From Neocallimastix lanati (nom. inval.) (lineage: Eukaryota; Neocallimastigomycota; Neocallimastigomycetes; Neocallimastigales; Neocallimastigaceae): a DNA stretch of 64,000 nt. The translations under genes were made by a program, and so were the position numbers. The notes beneath the pieces were generated by a model. It was not told where the DNA came from, did not search any database, and saw only the letters and a list, made by a program, of their open reading frames with translations. How positions within the stretch are numbered: the first letter of the stretch is position 1; each line of letters opens with the position of its first letter. The stretch lies in the NCBI GenBank assembly GCA_016946835.1, contig JACVTC010000057.1:293501-357500 (forward strand). Direction: 5' to 3'. Shown here piece after piece: positions 52,966 to 64,000 of the stretch.

Positions 52966-54285
52966 GATGAAGAACTACCAGATTGAATTCGTAACACCAG
53001 GCGTCATCCGAATCACTTTCATAGATCATACATCCTCGATAGCATGGGTAACTTAGAAGCTTTGACCAACAGTCGGCATTGCTATCAACAGCCAAAGAAT
53101 CATCATATTTAGTGAGTCCACACCATTCCTACTGCTTGAAATCATAGCCCCAGTCATCGCACTTATTCTGCTGATAAATCGTGGTTGATTTCGGGTGAGC
53201 AATATGGACAGCCAATGAATTCAGAAAAACATTTTAAAGTACCTAATTCTGTAGTGGTTGGTGTCACACCAGTGAAGGGCGAACTTTTGGTCACACTTAG
53301 GGTATCACCGATGGATGTTGGAATTTCGATTGGGACTTCAGTAGTCCTAATATCAAGAGTGGTAGCAATGCATCCGTTTCATCGGATATAGTGCTAACTA
53401 TGATGGCTCTATCATCAGTGCCTTACATAATAAGCCTATCGATCTCTTCATTGGTATAGGTAGGATCACATTTCAAGTAATATTCCTTACATATATACTG
53501 ATATCATAAAATTTATAAAAGCCTATGAATTCGACCGAATCATTTTTTTTCCTCTCCGAATTTTCAGATTAAAATCCGGCTTTCCTAAAATACGAGAAGA
53601 CCGACCACCTAGAGAAAAACGTAATTTCTTATAAGATAATTTTTGTTTTTTCATTGAATTTGAATTATATGTGTAAAAATAAATTTAAATATTAAAATAA
53701 AAAATAAATTTAAATTTAAATATATAAAAATTAATAAATTTAAGTATAATTGGGTATATAAATTAAACTATTATATTAGTATATGAATAAAATTAAATAA
53801 ATAAATAAATAAAAACGTATATATATGATTTTAAATTTTCAAATAATTTGTATTTAATAAATAAAAACGTATATATATGATTTTAAATTTTTAAATAATT
53901 TGTATTTAATAAATAAAAACGTATATATATGATTTTAAATTTTCAAATAATTTGTATTTATTAAGTTCAACTGTCATTGTAGTATTTTTTGTTTTAAAAT
54001 CAAAGAAATCAAAGGATACCCATTTTCATCTAACGGTAATTCTGGTAAAAAATATCTGAAAAAGTCTCCTCATAGTTTTGACCATTGAGGATGTCAATAA
54101 TTTTCCTAATACCCTCATTGACATATACAATATTCTGATATTCTATTCCATTACTTATCATCTTTAATTAATTTGAATTCATTTTCCGATAATGATATTC
54201 GGAATAGCGGCAATTCTCTATCCTGATAATTCAAATATTTCGGCACGTTGATTTTTTGGGAATGAAAAAGTCTCACTAGACCCAT
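52966..54285 (-). pseudogene. Second CotH-dockerin relic, heavily decayed
   Basis: On the minus strand, 53225-52966 encodes two degenerate dockerins: CFSEFIGCPYCSPEI, then after a frameshift WGYDFKQ-stop-EWCGLTKYDD, then LLSYPCYRGCMIYESDSDD. Both YPCC motifs are altered (CPYC and YPCY). At about 54000-54285 the CotH N-terminal part survives (RAEIFELSG-stop, FRISLSENEFKL, LPELPLDENGYP) with several stops and frameshifts. Most of the CotH core between 53300 and 53990 is lost or unrecognisable. It parallels the relic at 42325-44684 and is more degraded. Confidence 0.85.
53806..53960. repeat. 52-bp minisatellite, three copies
   Basis: Copies containing AAAAACGTATATATATGATT recur at exactly 52-bp spacing (reference C at 53816, 53868, 53920) with one substitution visible. 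Confidence 0.95.
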
Positions 54286-54315
54286 AATAGACTAAGAGTA
54301 TTAATAATAATATTA

Positions 54316-54355
<40 letters not shown>

Positions 54356-54392
54356 CAACTTTTGTTAATAATTATAACTATATTATACTTGT

Positions 54393-54521
54393 ATATTTTT
54401 TTCTTATTTATCTAAATAAAATAAAAAAATAATATTTATAAATTTATTAATAAACTATATTTTTTTCTTATTTATCTAAATAAAATAAAAAAATAATATT
54501 TATAAATTTATTAATAAACTA
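54393..54521. repeat. 64-bp tandem duplication
   Basis: A unit containing TTCTTATTTATCTAAATAAA recurs at 54401 and 54465 with no visible difference. Confidence 0.93.
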
Positions 54522-54798
54522 AGTTATCAATTTTATTATTATTATTTTTAATTTAAATATTTAATAAACATTAGGTTAGTATTTTTTTTTTATTTTTTGT
54601 TGTTGTTGTTGAAAATTTTATATTAATTTATTTTATTATTTTATTATCATATTTTTGCTTATTTAAGTGTTAAGTTAAAAGAAGTATTTGTTGAATTTTA
54701 TGCCTCGAAAATGAGGAATTGAGTGTTGAAAACTATAAGTCACAATGATTGTTCATCATAGGATAAATCTCAATTTTACAAATGTAATAAAATTAACT

Positions 54799-55618
54799 GT
54801 CAAAAAGTGATTTTTTATAATAAAGTGTAGGTAAACACACTTTAGTTTTTTGAAATAAAAAATTACGGTTTATTAGATTTTGAACTAAAAAGAATGCTTT
54901 TAAGTTTAGTAATACACTTTTCCTCTTCTGAGGCTCCAAGTTATTACTAATAAAAGAAAAATAATAATTAGAATTTAGAATATTAGAATAAAATAGAAAA
55001 AGAATTAATAAATAATAGTTAAAACACTTTATTATTTATTAATTAGACGTAGGGTTGATTTTTATTAATAAAACTTTATTTAAAAATTTATAATTTAACT
55101 TGAAGTGTAAAAAAATTATTAACGCTTAAAGCTTTATATTTTTTTTCATACATTTTTCGTTTTTATATAAAAATTTAAAAAAAATAAATTTTTTGGCTTT
55201 AAAATTAATTTTTGATAAAATTTGTAAAAATTTTTCTATTTCTAAAATTTTACATATCTGAAATTTAATTTATTAATAAAATTATTATAAAACTAAAATA
55301 AAATTGAAAATTAAATAATAAAAATTTGCTAAAATGACCAAAAAAATTTCTCTTATGTCTTGGGAGTGCACATTTTTTTGGCATTTTTATACATGTATGG
55401 GGTGATTGGAATTTTTTAATAAAAATTTTTTATATATAAATTTTTGAATAAATTTATGAAAAATATTCACGTGGGGACGTGACTTTATGGTAATTTATCA
55501 TAAATGAAATTTGAAAAATTTTTGTAAATTTTTTTATAAATTATAAAAAAATTTTTTTTTCAATTTAATTATTTAATAATTAAATTTTTGCCATATTTTA
55601 TTACAGATGGAAATTTTA
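54799..55618. repeat. Dispersed repeat A, copy 2 (about 820 bp)
   Basis: This aligns with 44685-45565 in the same orientation, with small indels. The most conserved blocks are the start, the CTTTTCCTCTTCTGAGGCTC block and 55355-55490. It lies upstream of the second CotH-dockerin relic, as copy 1 does for the first, but with an extra 0.5 kb between. Confidence 0.88.
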
Positions 55619-57977
55619 TTTTTAACTTTTTTTTTTATAATTTTTATATAATTGATAATATTTTATAAATATTTTTTTTTTTAATTTTTTTTTTTTTAAA
55701 TCAAGTCAAAAGTGAGGTTTTAGTATTTTTAATTATCAATAATAACTAATATATTAAATATTATATATATATTAATCCAATAACTTTATGTTTAGGGTTT
55801 ATTCAATAAATTTCAACTCTCTTTTTTTACCATATTATATACAAACTCTATTAATTAATTACTATATATTTTTCTAATCATACATGATATATAAAAACTT
55901 CATATATAAAAACTTCATACATATATTTCATTCATTTTTTTTTTCTTTCTTTTCCTTTTATTTATTTATTCATTTATTATTTTTTTTTAAAAAAAGTTTT
56001 ATTATTATCATACAAATGCTATTATCATATATATGATAATTAAATGTGTTTTAAAGAATATTTAAAAATAAATTTTTTTTTTAATAAATTTATATGAATA
56101 TTAAATAAAAATTAAAAAATATTTTAAGGTTATATATTTTGATATAATACTTCAAACTCAATATTTAAAAAAGAAGAAATAAATAAATACATTTTATGTG
56201 AATCTATGAATATCGAATTTTGGGGTAGTTCTTTTTTGGAAATAATTCATTATAATTACTTAAATATTATTATTAAATGTATATATATTAATAAATATTA
56301 ATAGATTTTTTTTATTAATTTTATTAATAAAATAATTCTTTTTTTTTTTTTTTAGTTTTATTGAAATTATTATTTATTATTATTTATTTATTATTGTTGA
56401 TATTTATCTTTTTTTTTAAAAAAAAATATATTATATGTAAAAAATAAACTATTTCCTTATCAAATAATTCCTTAATTAAAAATTAGCTATAATCTATGGA
56501 ATTATTATAATTTAGATATAAATTAAATCCTATCATGTTTATAACTTTAAACTTAAAAATGGTATTTGTAACTTAATTAAATAATAAATGGACAATTAAA
56601 CAATTAATATATCATTAAAATAGAAGAAAAAAAAAAAAAAAAAAAAAAAAAAGATAATAGAAAACATGCTAAATATGCTAAATATTATCTAGTATTATTA
56701 AATAATTAAATAATAATAAATAATAATAATAATGAATAATAATAATAATGAATAATAATTAATAATAATAATGAATAATGATGAATAATAATAATGAATA
56801 ATAATAATAATAATAATAATAAATAATAGCAGTAGTAAAATGATAATGAATAAATAATAGAAAATTTATGATTATCAAAAAAAAAAAAAAAAAAAAAAAA
56901 ACGAAATTTTAAATTCCTAAAATTTTCTGAACAGATTATGAAATTTTATATTAAATTTTATATTAACTAATTAATTAAATAATTTAATTATGACCTAAAT
57001 TACCCTATCACTACCAACTTATTTAAATATAATAGAACAATATATGGATGAATTTATAAGAAATATATTTATAATTATTATATCATTATTATTAATATAT
57101 AATAAAAAGATTTATTAATATATATAAAAATATTTATAATATATTAATATCCATTTATAATTTATTAACTTTTATTATTTAATAATTATTAATCATTAGA
57201 AGAATAAATTCTATTAATTAATAATTAATAATTTAAATATTTTATAGCATAAAATTATTAAATATATATGAACTAATGGATATTTGATATGCTTATTTCA
57301 TTGAATAATAAATGTTTATTTTTTATATTTGAAATATAAATCAAAACAAATTCATAAATGTAAAAATATTATAATTTTTTTTTTCTTGTCCTTATAAAAT
57401 TATATATATAAAAAAAAAAAATAAAAAATAAAAAATAAAAAATAAAAAGTAAAAACCACTAAAATAAAAAAAAAAAAAAAAAAAAAAATGAAAATATAAA
57501 AAAATTTAATGAAATAAAAAAAATAAAATTATATATATAATTAAATACCTCATGAGAAAATATTATATTTCCAATACTCTGGACATAACATAAAGAACTT
57601 TATTTATTTAAAAGTTAAATTATTTAAACCCAATTGTAACACGCTTTTTCACATTTAACTTTGAATAAAGATTTATTAAAAATATATTATTTTATCATAG
57701 GTAATTTTTATTACTATTATTATTATTATTATTATTATTATTACTACTATATTCTTCTTTATATTTTGGTAAAATTGTTTTTATTATCATTGTATTCTTC
57801 TTATTCACATTTTAGTAAAATTGTTATTATTATTATTATTATTAAATTCTTCTTTGTATTTTAGCTAAAATGAATTTCTTTTTTTAGTAAAAGTAAAAAG
57901 TAATAAAGTAATATATTTATGGATATAAGAACTAAAATATATATATAAATGTAAAAGTATATGAAATTTACTGAAAA

Positions 57978-58011
<34 letters not shown>

Positions 58012-58680
58012 GTAAAATTATATACAACATAATTTAGATTGATATATAATAAATATTAAACAGAATTATTATTAATATTCAAATTATTGTTATTCAAATA
58101 TAAAATTTGATAAAAATATTATATATAAATTTAGATAGACAAATAATAATTTATGTTTACGAAAAATTATAAAAATATCATTTTGACAATTTATAAGACT
58201 ATTTAATAATAACAAAATTAATTTTCATTATATCTAATTATTTATTATATTACATATTTAATATTAAATTATTTTAAAAAGTTATTTTTTTTATATATTT
58301 AATAAAAAAAATTTTGTAAGTAGATAATCTATTTTAGGGGAAAAAATAAAAAGAGGTATTATATATATAATGAATAAATTATAATTTTTACATTAAAGTT
58401 TAAAATTTGATAAATTATTTTTATTATTATCATTATCATTATATTTTTTATTTTATTTTTTATTTTATATTAGTTATTTATACTAAATTTTAAAACTAAT
58501 TATAAAACCTATTAACTAATTGATTTAAATAATATATTTATTATATTAAGCCTTTTATATATAGCTTTATTTAATATCAAATTATATATATATATATATA
58601 TTTTTTTTCTTTTTTCTATTAATATCTATAATATACCATCTTCATTTTAAAGACAAAAAAAAAAAAAAAAAAAAAAAAAA
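55619..58680. other. AT-rich intergenic region with AAT/TTA microsatellites
   Basis: No gene is recognised in about 3 kb. AAT-type repeats occur at 56695-56825, poly(A) at 56632-56652 and 57470-57488, TTA repeats at 57711-57745 and AAT repeats at 57979-58010. The last few hundred bases should hold the promoter of the TSP1 gene and end in a 31-base poly(A) run abutting its ATG. Confidence 0.65.
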
Positions 58681-59985
58681 ATGAAATATTTAAATAAAAA
58701 AATAATTTATTTGGTTTTACATCAATTCTTATTTGGTTGGATTTATTCTAGTTCAGTAAACAATAGTTTACCTGAATGTAATGCTTGTCTTGAAGATACA
58801 AAAACTTGCTTCAATGACTCTTTAACAAATTCTCTAACAATAAAAAGTCGTGGTGTAGCCTATATAAATTTAGATTTATTGGAAAATGCCAAGAATAGAG
58901 GTTCGATAGTAGAAATTTCTTATATTATTACTTCCATAAAGAATGATTCAATTACGGTTCAAGTGGAAAAAAACAACAATAGTAAAAATCAATATATTAT
59001 TGAATCAAGAGATAATCGTGTAACTTGTAGCAGTCGTAAGACTTTAAAATTTTATAATCAAGACGAAAAAATTGCAGTATATTGTAACAACTTATACTAT
59101 GATTGTGATATCAAATATGAATTTTCAATATTAGAACCTGAAAAGGAAAGAGAAGATACTCCACTACCACAATGTTCAGAGTGTTCTTCTCCTTATGAGG
59201 GAGATTCTTGCTTTGAATCCATTTATCTACCAGTACATTCCTGGTATTATTTATACTATGATGGATATAACGATGGAATGTATCTTGACTTCTTAATATC
59301 CAGTCATAAAAAGGATATTATGCGAATTGAAGTTCAATCCAATGATGGTTTATTCTATTTAGTTAATACTCGTAGAGATAAAGTAAGATGTAGTGAACCT
59401 CAAAAGAGTATTCCTGTTCGTTGGAAGTCTCCAAGAATTGCAGTATACTGTTATAATAATTATATTGGTTGTAAATTTTCACTATTTGTTAGATCTTTCC
59501 CAATGAACAGAGAAAATATTAAAGAATTAGAAAATGAAAAAGATGAAGATTCATTTAACCGTTCATCCTCATTCAAATTTATAAATAAAATGGAAAAAAT
59601 GGCAGGTTATGCTGAATCAAACACTCCAAAATGGTCTGAATGGTCTGAATGGTCTGATTGTATAGAATATCAAGAAGGTATGGGTAGAAGAACTAGAGAA
59701 AGAAAATGTTTAAATACGGCTATTGATTTTACTCAACATGAAAATGTTACAGAAATATCTTCTGTAGAAATTGATCATTTATTAAAATCATCAGGTTACC
59801 CTTATTGTGAAGGATCTTCTATAGAAACTCAAAATTGTCAATTAGAAATGTAAGAATATTGTTTTTTTTTTTTATTTTTTAATTTTTTTTTATTTTACTT
59901 ATATATATATTTGTTGTTGTTGTTATTTAAATAAAATATTTAAATAAAATGTACTATTATATCATATATTAAAAAGATAAAATTT

Positions 59986-60030
<45 letters not shown>

Positions 60031-60341
60031 AAATTAAAACAATATATAATTTAATATAAAATAACTAATTTAATCTAACATAAAACATTATAAATAATAT
60101 ATATATATATATCTTTAGAAATGAACAATCCTTAGAAAATATACTCATATTAGTATTTATTATTTCAGCAATGATTTTAACTTTCTACATTGAAAGAGGT
60201 CCAAAACAAAATAATAATGAAAATATTGTTAAGAGAAATAGTATAAGTAATGATCATTCTTCTATGGAAAGAATTCAAAGAGAAATCAGTATTTCAGAAA
60301 ATTCACCTCTTTTAAATACCTACTTTAGAAGATATGATTAA
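58681..60341 (+). CDS. Type I membrane protein with two Cys-rich repeats and a thrombospondin type 1 domain, 463 aa, two exons
   Basis: Exon 1 is 58681-59849 and exon 2 is 60119-60341; the GTAAGA donor, CTTTAG acceptor and phase (2 to 1) fit. A signal peptide covers about 1-25. Two homologous domains of about 115 residues follow (31-151 and 163-272), sharing C-x2-C...CF, R-x-(N/D)-x-V-x-C and IAVYC...(D/G)C. A TSP1-like domain at 316-390 has the tryptophan ladder W318, W321, W324 (KWSEWSEWSDC), then RRTRERKC and C386 in ETQNC. Exon 2 adds a membrane helix (ILILVFIISAMILTFY) and a cytoplasmic tail ending SPLLNTYFRRYD. TSP1 repeats usually mediate adhesion and can be C-mannosylated at such tryptophans; here an adhesion or receptor role at the cell or zoospore surface is inferred. 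Confidence 0.85.
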
Positions 60342-60683
60342 AAAAGTGTATATATATATATATATATAGAATTTAAAAAAAAAATAATTATAGTAATAAT
60401 TTATTTTAAAAAAAAAAAATAATTAGAATTATAACTAGGTTTGAATCATTAAAAAATGAACTAATAATAATAATAACAATAAAACAAATAATAAATAATT
60501 TGGAAATTTTATATATATATATAAAAAAGAAATATATTATTTAAATAAATTAATTAAAATATTAAAAAAATATATTTATTGTATATTTATAATTAAAAAC
60601 CAATATAGATGATATATTTTAATATTATTCGTTTCTTCAAAAAAATAAAATAAAATAAAATAAAAATAAAAATAAAATGTCAA

Positions 60684-60718
<35 letters not shown>

Positions 60719-60737
60719 AATTAAAAAATTAAAAAAA

Positions 60738-60776
<39 letters not shown>

Positions 60777-60822
60777 GAAATAGTTTTATTTATTATTCCA
60801 TTATTAAGTTAATTTATACTTC

Positions 60823-60960
<138 letters not shown>

Positions 60961-61353
60961 TAATAAAAATAGTCAACAATAATTTCTCTTTAAATAATAA
61001 TAATAATAATAATAATAATCAAATATTTTTTAAATATATATTAAATAATTGATTCAGATATAGTTTTTTTTTTTTTTTTTTTTTTTTTTTGATAAAGGAT
61101 TTATAGTTTACGTATATTATTTTCTTGAGTATTGTTATTCTTTTTCTATATTTATTTATACACTTTAGTTTGTATATTACTTTTTTTTTTTTTTTTTTTC
61201 ACATTACTATTCTAATTATTATTATGTTCAAATTGATCAAATAATATTTATTTTTATTATTAATTCTACTTTTTTTTTTTTTTTTCTTATGAAAAAAAAA
61301 TATTCATGTAACTAATAAATGAATAAATAAATAAAGTTTGCAATAATTGCGAC

Positions 61354-61393
<40 letters not shown>

Positions 61394-61394
61394 A

Positions 61395-61800
61395 TTAATT
61401 TATGTTATCTATACTAAAATAAATTTGTGGATTTTTACAAAATAAAAAATTAAAATATTAATATAAAATATATTTTTTAAAAAAAAAATTAATTAAAAAT
61501 ATAACAAAATAAAGCTTAAAACTTTAAAAAAATATAATAATAAATAATAAAAGTAATAATAATAAAAGTAAAAAAAAAAAATATACCATGACCAGATTAT
61601 GAATTATTTTATGAACTATACTAAAATAAATTTGTGGATTTTTATAATATAAAAATTAAAATATTAATTATATAATATATTTTAAAAAAAAATTAATTAA
61701 AAAATAACAAAATAAAACTTAAAACTTTAAAAAATATAATAATAATAATAATAATAATAATAAAAGCAAAAAAAAAAAAAGGAAAAAAAAAGGAAAAAAA
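61395..61800. repeat. 207-bp tandem duplication, two copies
   Basis: CTATACTAAAATAAATTTGT starts at 61409 and again at 61616. Both copies continue through AAAACTTTAAAAAA and an AAT/AAAG-rich end with small indels. Confidence 0.88.
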
Positions 61801-63053
61801 GGAAAAAAAATTATACAATGACAAGTTTATGAACTAGTTTTTGTGCTTTTATTTTTTTTTTTAAAAAAAAAAATACAAGTTGTAAAAAGTGAAAAAATCT
61901 TGTATTATTATTATTATTTTTTAACATGTTATATTTTATAATATTATGGTAATAAATTAAATAATATGCTAATATATATACATATAAATTCATTATTTCT
62001 ATAATAAATACATAACATTAAAAATTAATTTTTATTTTTAAATTATTTTTTATTTAATTTTTTGTTTTTTTGTTTTTTGTTTAATTTTATATGAAAAGAA
62101 ATTAAATTAAATTGAATTAAATTAAATAATATATTTCATGGAGTATAATCTAATATATATTTCACCTTTTTACAATTTTTTTAATTTAATTTAATATAAA
62201 AGTTTAATCAATATTTAAAAAAAAAAAAAAAAAAATTAAAATTATTATATTAATATTTTAATAAATAATAATAATAATAAAATTTATTTTTACTTTTTTT
62301 TATTAATAGTTATTTTTTTTTTTTTTTTTTTATTTTTACTTATGGAGGTATTAAAGATTTCATTCTTAGTTTATATTAATATTAATACATTTATATATAT
62401 TTTATATTCTTCTATATCTTTTTTATACAATTTTTTTTCTTACTTTATTTATTATAAACTAATTATAAGTTAATATTTTAATGTTATTAACATAAAAATA
62501 TTATTAATTATTACTTAAACTATTAAACTATTATATTTATTTAAATATTTTATATTTTAGTTTTATTTTTATTTTATTATAAAATATAAAATACCAATAT
62601 ACTATATAAAATAAATTATATTAATTTATTTTAAATATATATACACTATATATATAATGAATTCTATCACATCTTAAATTCAATTTCTTTATTTTATTAT
62701 TATTATTTTTTTTTTCAACCTTTTTCCAATTTCACTATCTTTATATAATTTACAACTTTTATAAAAGATAAAATAATAATAATAATAAAGTAAATTGAAT
62801 ATATCAAAATTATAAAAAGAAGAAAAAATAATAATTTAATATTTTTCATTTGAATATACGATTTTTTTTTTTTTTTTTTTTTTTTTTAATTAAATTGATA
62901 TAATTCAATTTGTTCAATTAATATCTTTTAAAAAAACATTAATAATAAAATAAAATAAAATAAAAAAAAAAAAAAAAAGAATAACCAAAAGATATAAACT
63001 AATACTAGAAATATTTTAACTTCAATAATATACATAACAATATATTTTTGAAA

Positions 63054-63162
63054 ATGAATACACCAACAATTGACAAAGTACATATCTATATTTTTAAATA
63101 TTATAAATATATTATTTGAGAGGCTAATAATTTATTATTGCTACTATTGCTGTTATTACTAT

Positions 63163-63194
<32 letters not shown>

Positions 63195-63635
63195 CAATTT
63201 GAATAATATTTTATATGATATTTAACCTTATTAATATAATATTATAATATTATTATTTAAAATAATAACAACTATTTTATTATTGCTAGATAATTGTATT
63301 TATGAATACAGCTGGAGGTAAAAGAAATTTCTTTTTTCATTCTTTCATTGATTTTTTTTTTCTTATTTTTTTTTTAATTTAATAATCAAAATAACATATA
63401 TCAATATTAACGATATATTTTAAAATAATATTTATTTTTATATTTATTATGAAAAATGAAATATAATGTATAGGAAGAGATAATGTCAATGCGTAAATAT
63501 TATTAAAAAAATCAAAAAATAAAGAAATAAAATAAAATAATATTATATATATATAATTTAATATCTATTTATACTAATATAATAATATTTTAAAATAAAT
63601 ATATAATATATATTCAAAAAAAAAAAAAAAAAAAA

Positions 63636-63667
<32 letters not shown>

Positions 63668-63786
63668 TAGTACGGTTCAAATGTTTTTCAGATTTTTAAT
63701 CCAATATAATGAGAGTTATAAATCTTCAAAAAAATTATTAAAATTTCTTAATTGTTGTTCATCAAATATTGGAAATGGAAGAAAAT
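63054..63786 (+). CDS. PEX11-like peroxisomal membrane protein, N-terminal part, four exons, 3' end beyond the window
   Basis: Four small exons join in consistent phase with GT..AG introns: 63054-63077 (MNTPTIDK), 63290-63317 (IIVFMNTAGG), 63474-63492 and 63692-63786, with a GTAAGA donor at 63787. The joined protein contains FMNTAGGRDNVNAFLIQYNE, which fits the N-terminal PEX11 pattern of a short helix, then GRD-K/N-V, then an amphipathic helix with QY. KKLLKFLNCCSSNIGNGRK follows. PEX11 proteins promote elongation and division of peroxisomes. The assignment rests on about 55 residues, so a different membrane-remodelling protein remains possible. Confidence 0.6.
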
Positions 63787-64000
63787 GTAAGAACAAAAAA
63801 AAATTCTTTAAAACTTTAGTATACCATTTTCAAAACTATAAAATTTTATCATAAATTTTTCAAATAAAAAAAAAAATAATAATAAAGCATTAAAAAAAAG
63901 AATAAATCAATAAAAAAAAAATAAAACTATAAAAAAAAAAAAAAAAAAAAAAAGAAATAAAACATTAAATACTTTGCATAATATTTTCAAAAAAAAAAAA

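Noticed and set aside
53185-53391. 68-codon plus-strand frame in the second CotH-dockerin relic
   Set aside because: It is antisense to the degenerate dockerin and Ser/Thr linker sequence.

Overview
This window comes from a very AT-rich eukaryotic genome with short introns, long poly(A)/poly(T) tracts, many trinucleotide microsatellites and gene-poor stretches of several kilobases. Fungal dockerin (CBM10-like) modules attached to a CotH-like protein, together with the base composition, point to an anaerobic gut fungus (Neocallimastigomycota). That assignment is inferred from gene content; no rRNA or tRNA was found that would confirm it.

Layout. 1-6022 (-): a four-exon gene for a very large coiled-coil protein that runs off the left edge. 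9740-15100 (-): an intact O-GlcNAc transferase (TPR + GT41). 22159-23864 (+): a broken, divergent second-largest RNA polymerase subunit. 24413-25564 (-): a coiled-coil protein of unknown function. 25878-28065: a complete MULE-type DNA transposon with inverted repeats and a target-site duplication, its transposase broken. 30069-30806 (-): a CPBP-like membrane protein that has lost its catalytic histidines. 34397-35808: two decayed gene fragments. 37997-39973 (-): an intact secreted phage-type lysozyme / hevein / NlpC-P60 protein, probably of bacterial origin in part. 40571-45565: CotH-dockerin pseudogene debris and a dispersed repeat. 46227-47104 (+): a small multi-exon membrane protein. 47777-52656: a LINE retrotransposon with target-site duplication and poly(A) tail, inserted into an older relative of itself. 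52966-55618: a second CotH-dockerin relic and a second copy of the dispersed repeat. 58681-60341 (+): a two-exon type I membrane protein with a thrombospondin type 1 domain. 63054 to the right edge (+): the first four exons of a PEX11-like gene.

The intact genes show no common pathway. Two themes stand out. One is the surface biology of a rumen organism: a predicted peptidoglycan-degrading protein, cellulosome-type dockerin relics and a TSP1 surface protein. The other is heavy mobile-element traffic from 40 to 56 kb, where duplicated CotH-dockerin genes decay among nested retrotransposons. The most notable observations are the nested LINE insertion with an HDV-ribozyme-like pairing pattern at its 5' end, a 20-bp perfect hairpin at a deletion junction inside that LINE, the exactly bounded MULE element, the broken RNA polymerase gene, and the lysozyme/NlpC-P60 fusion.
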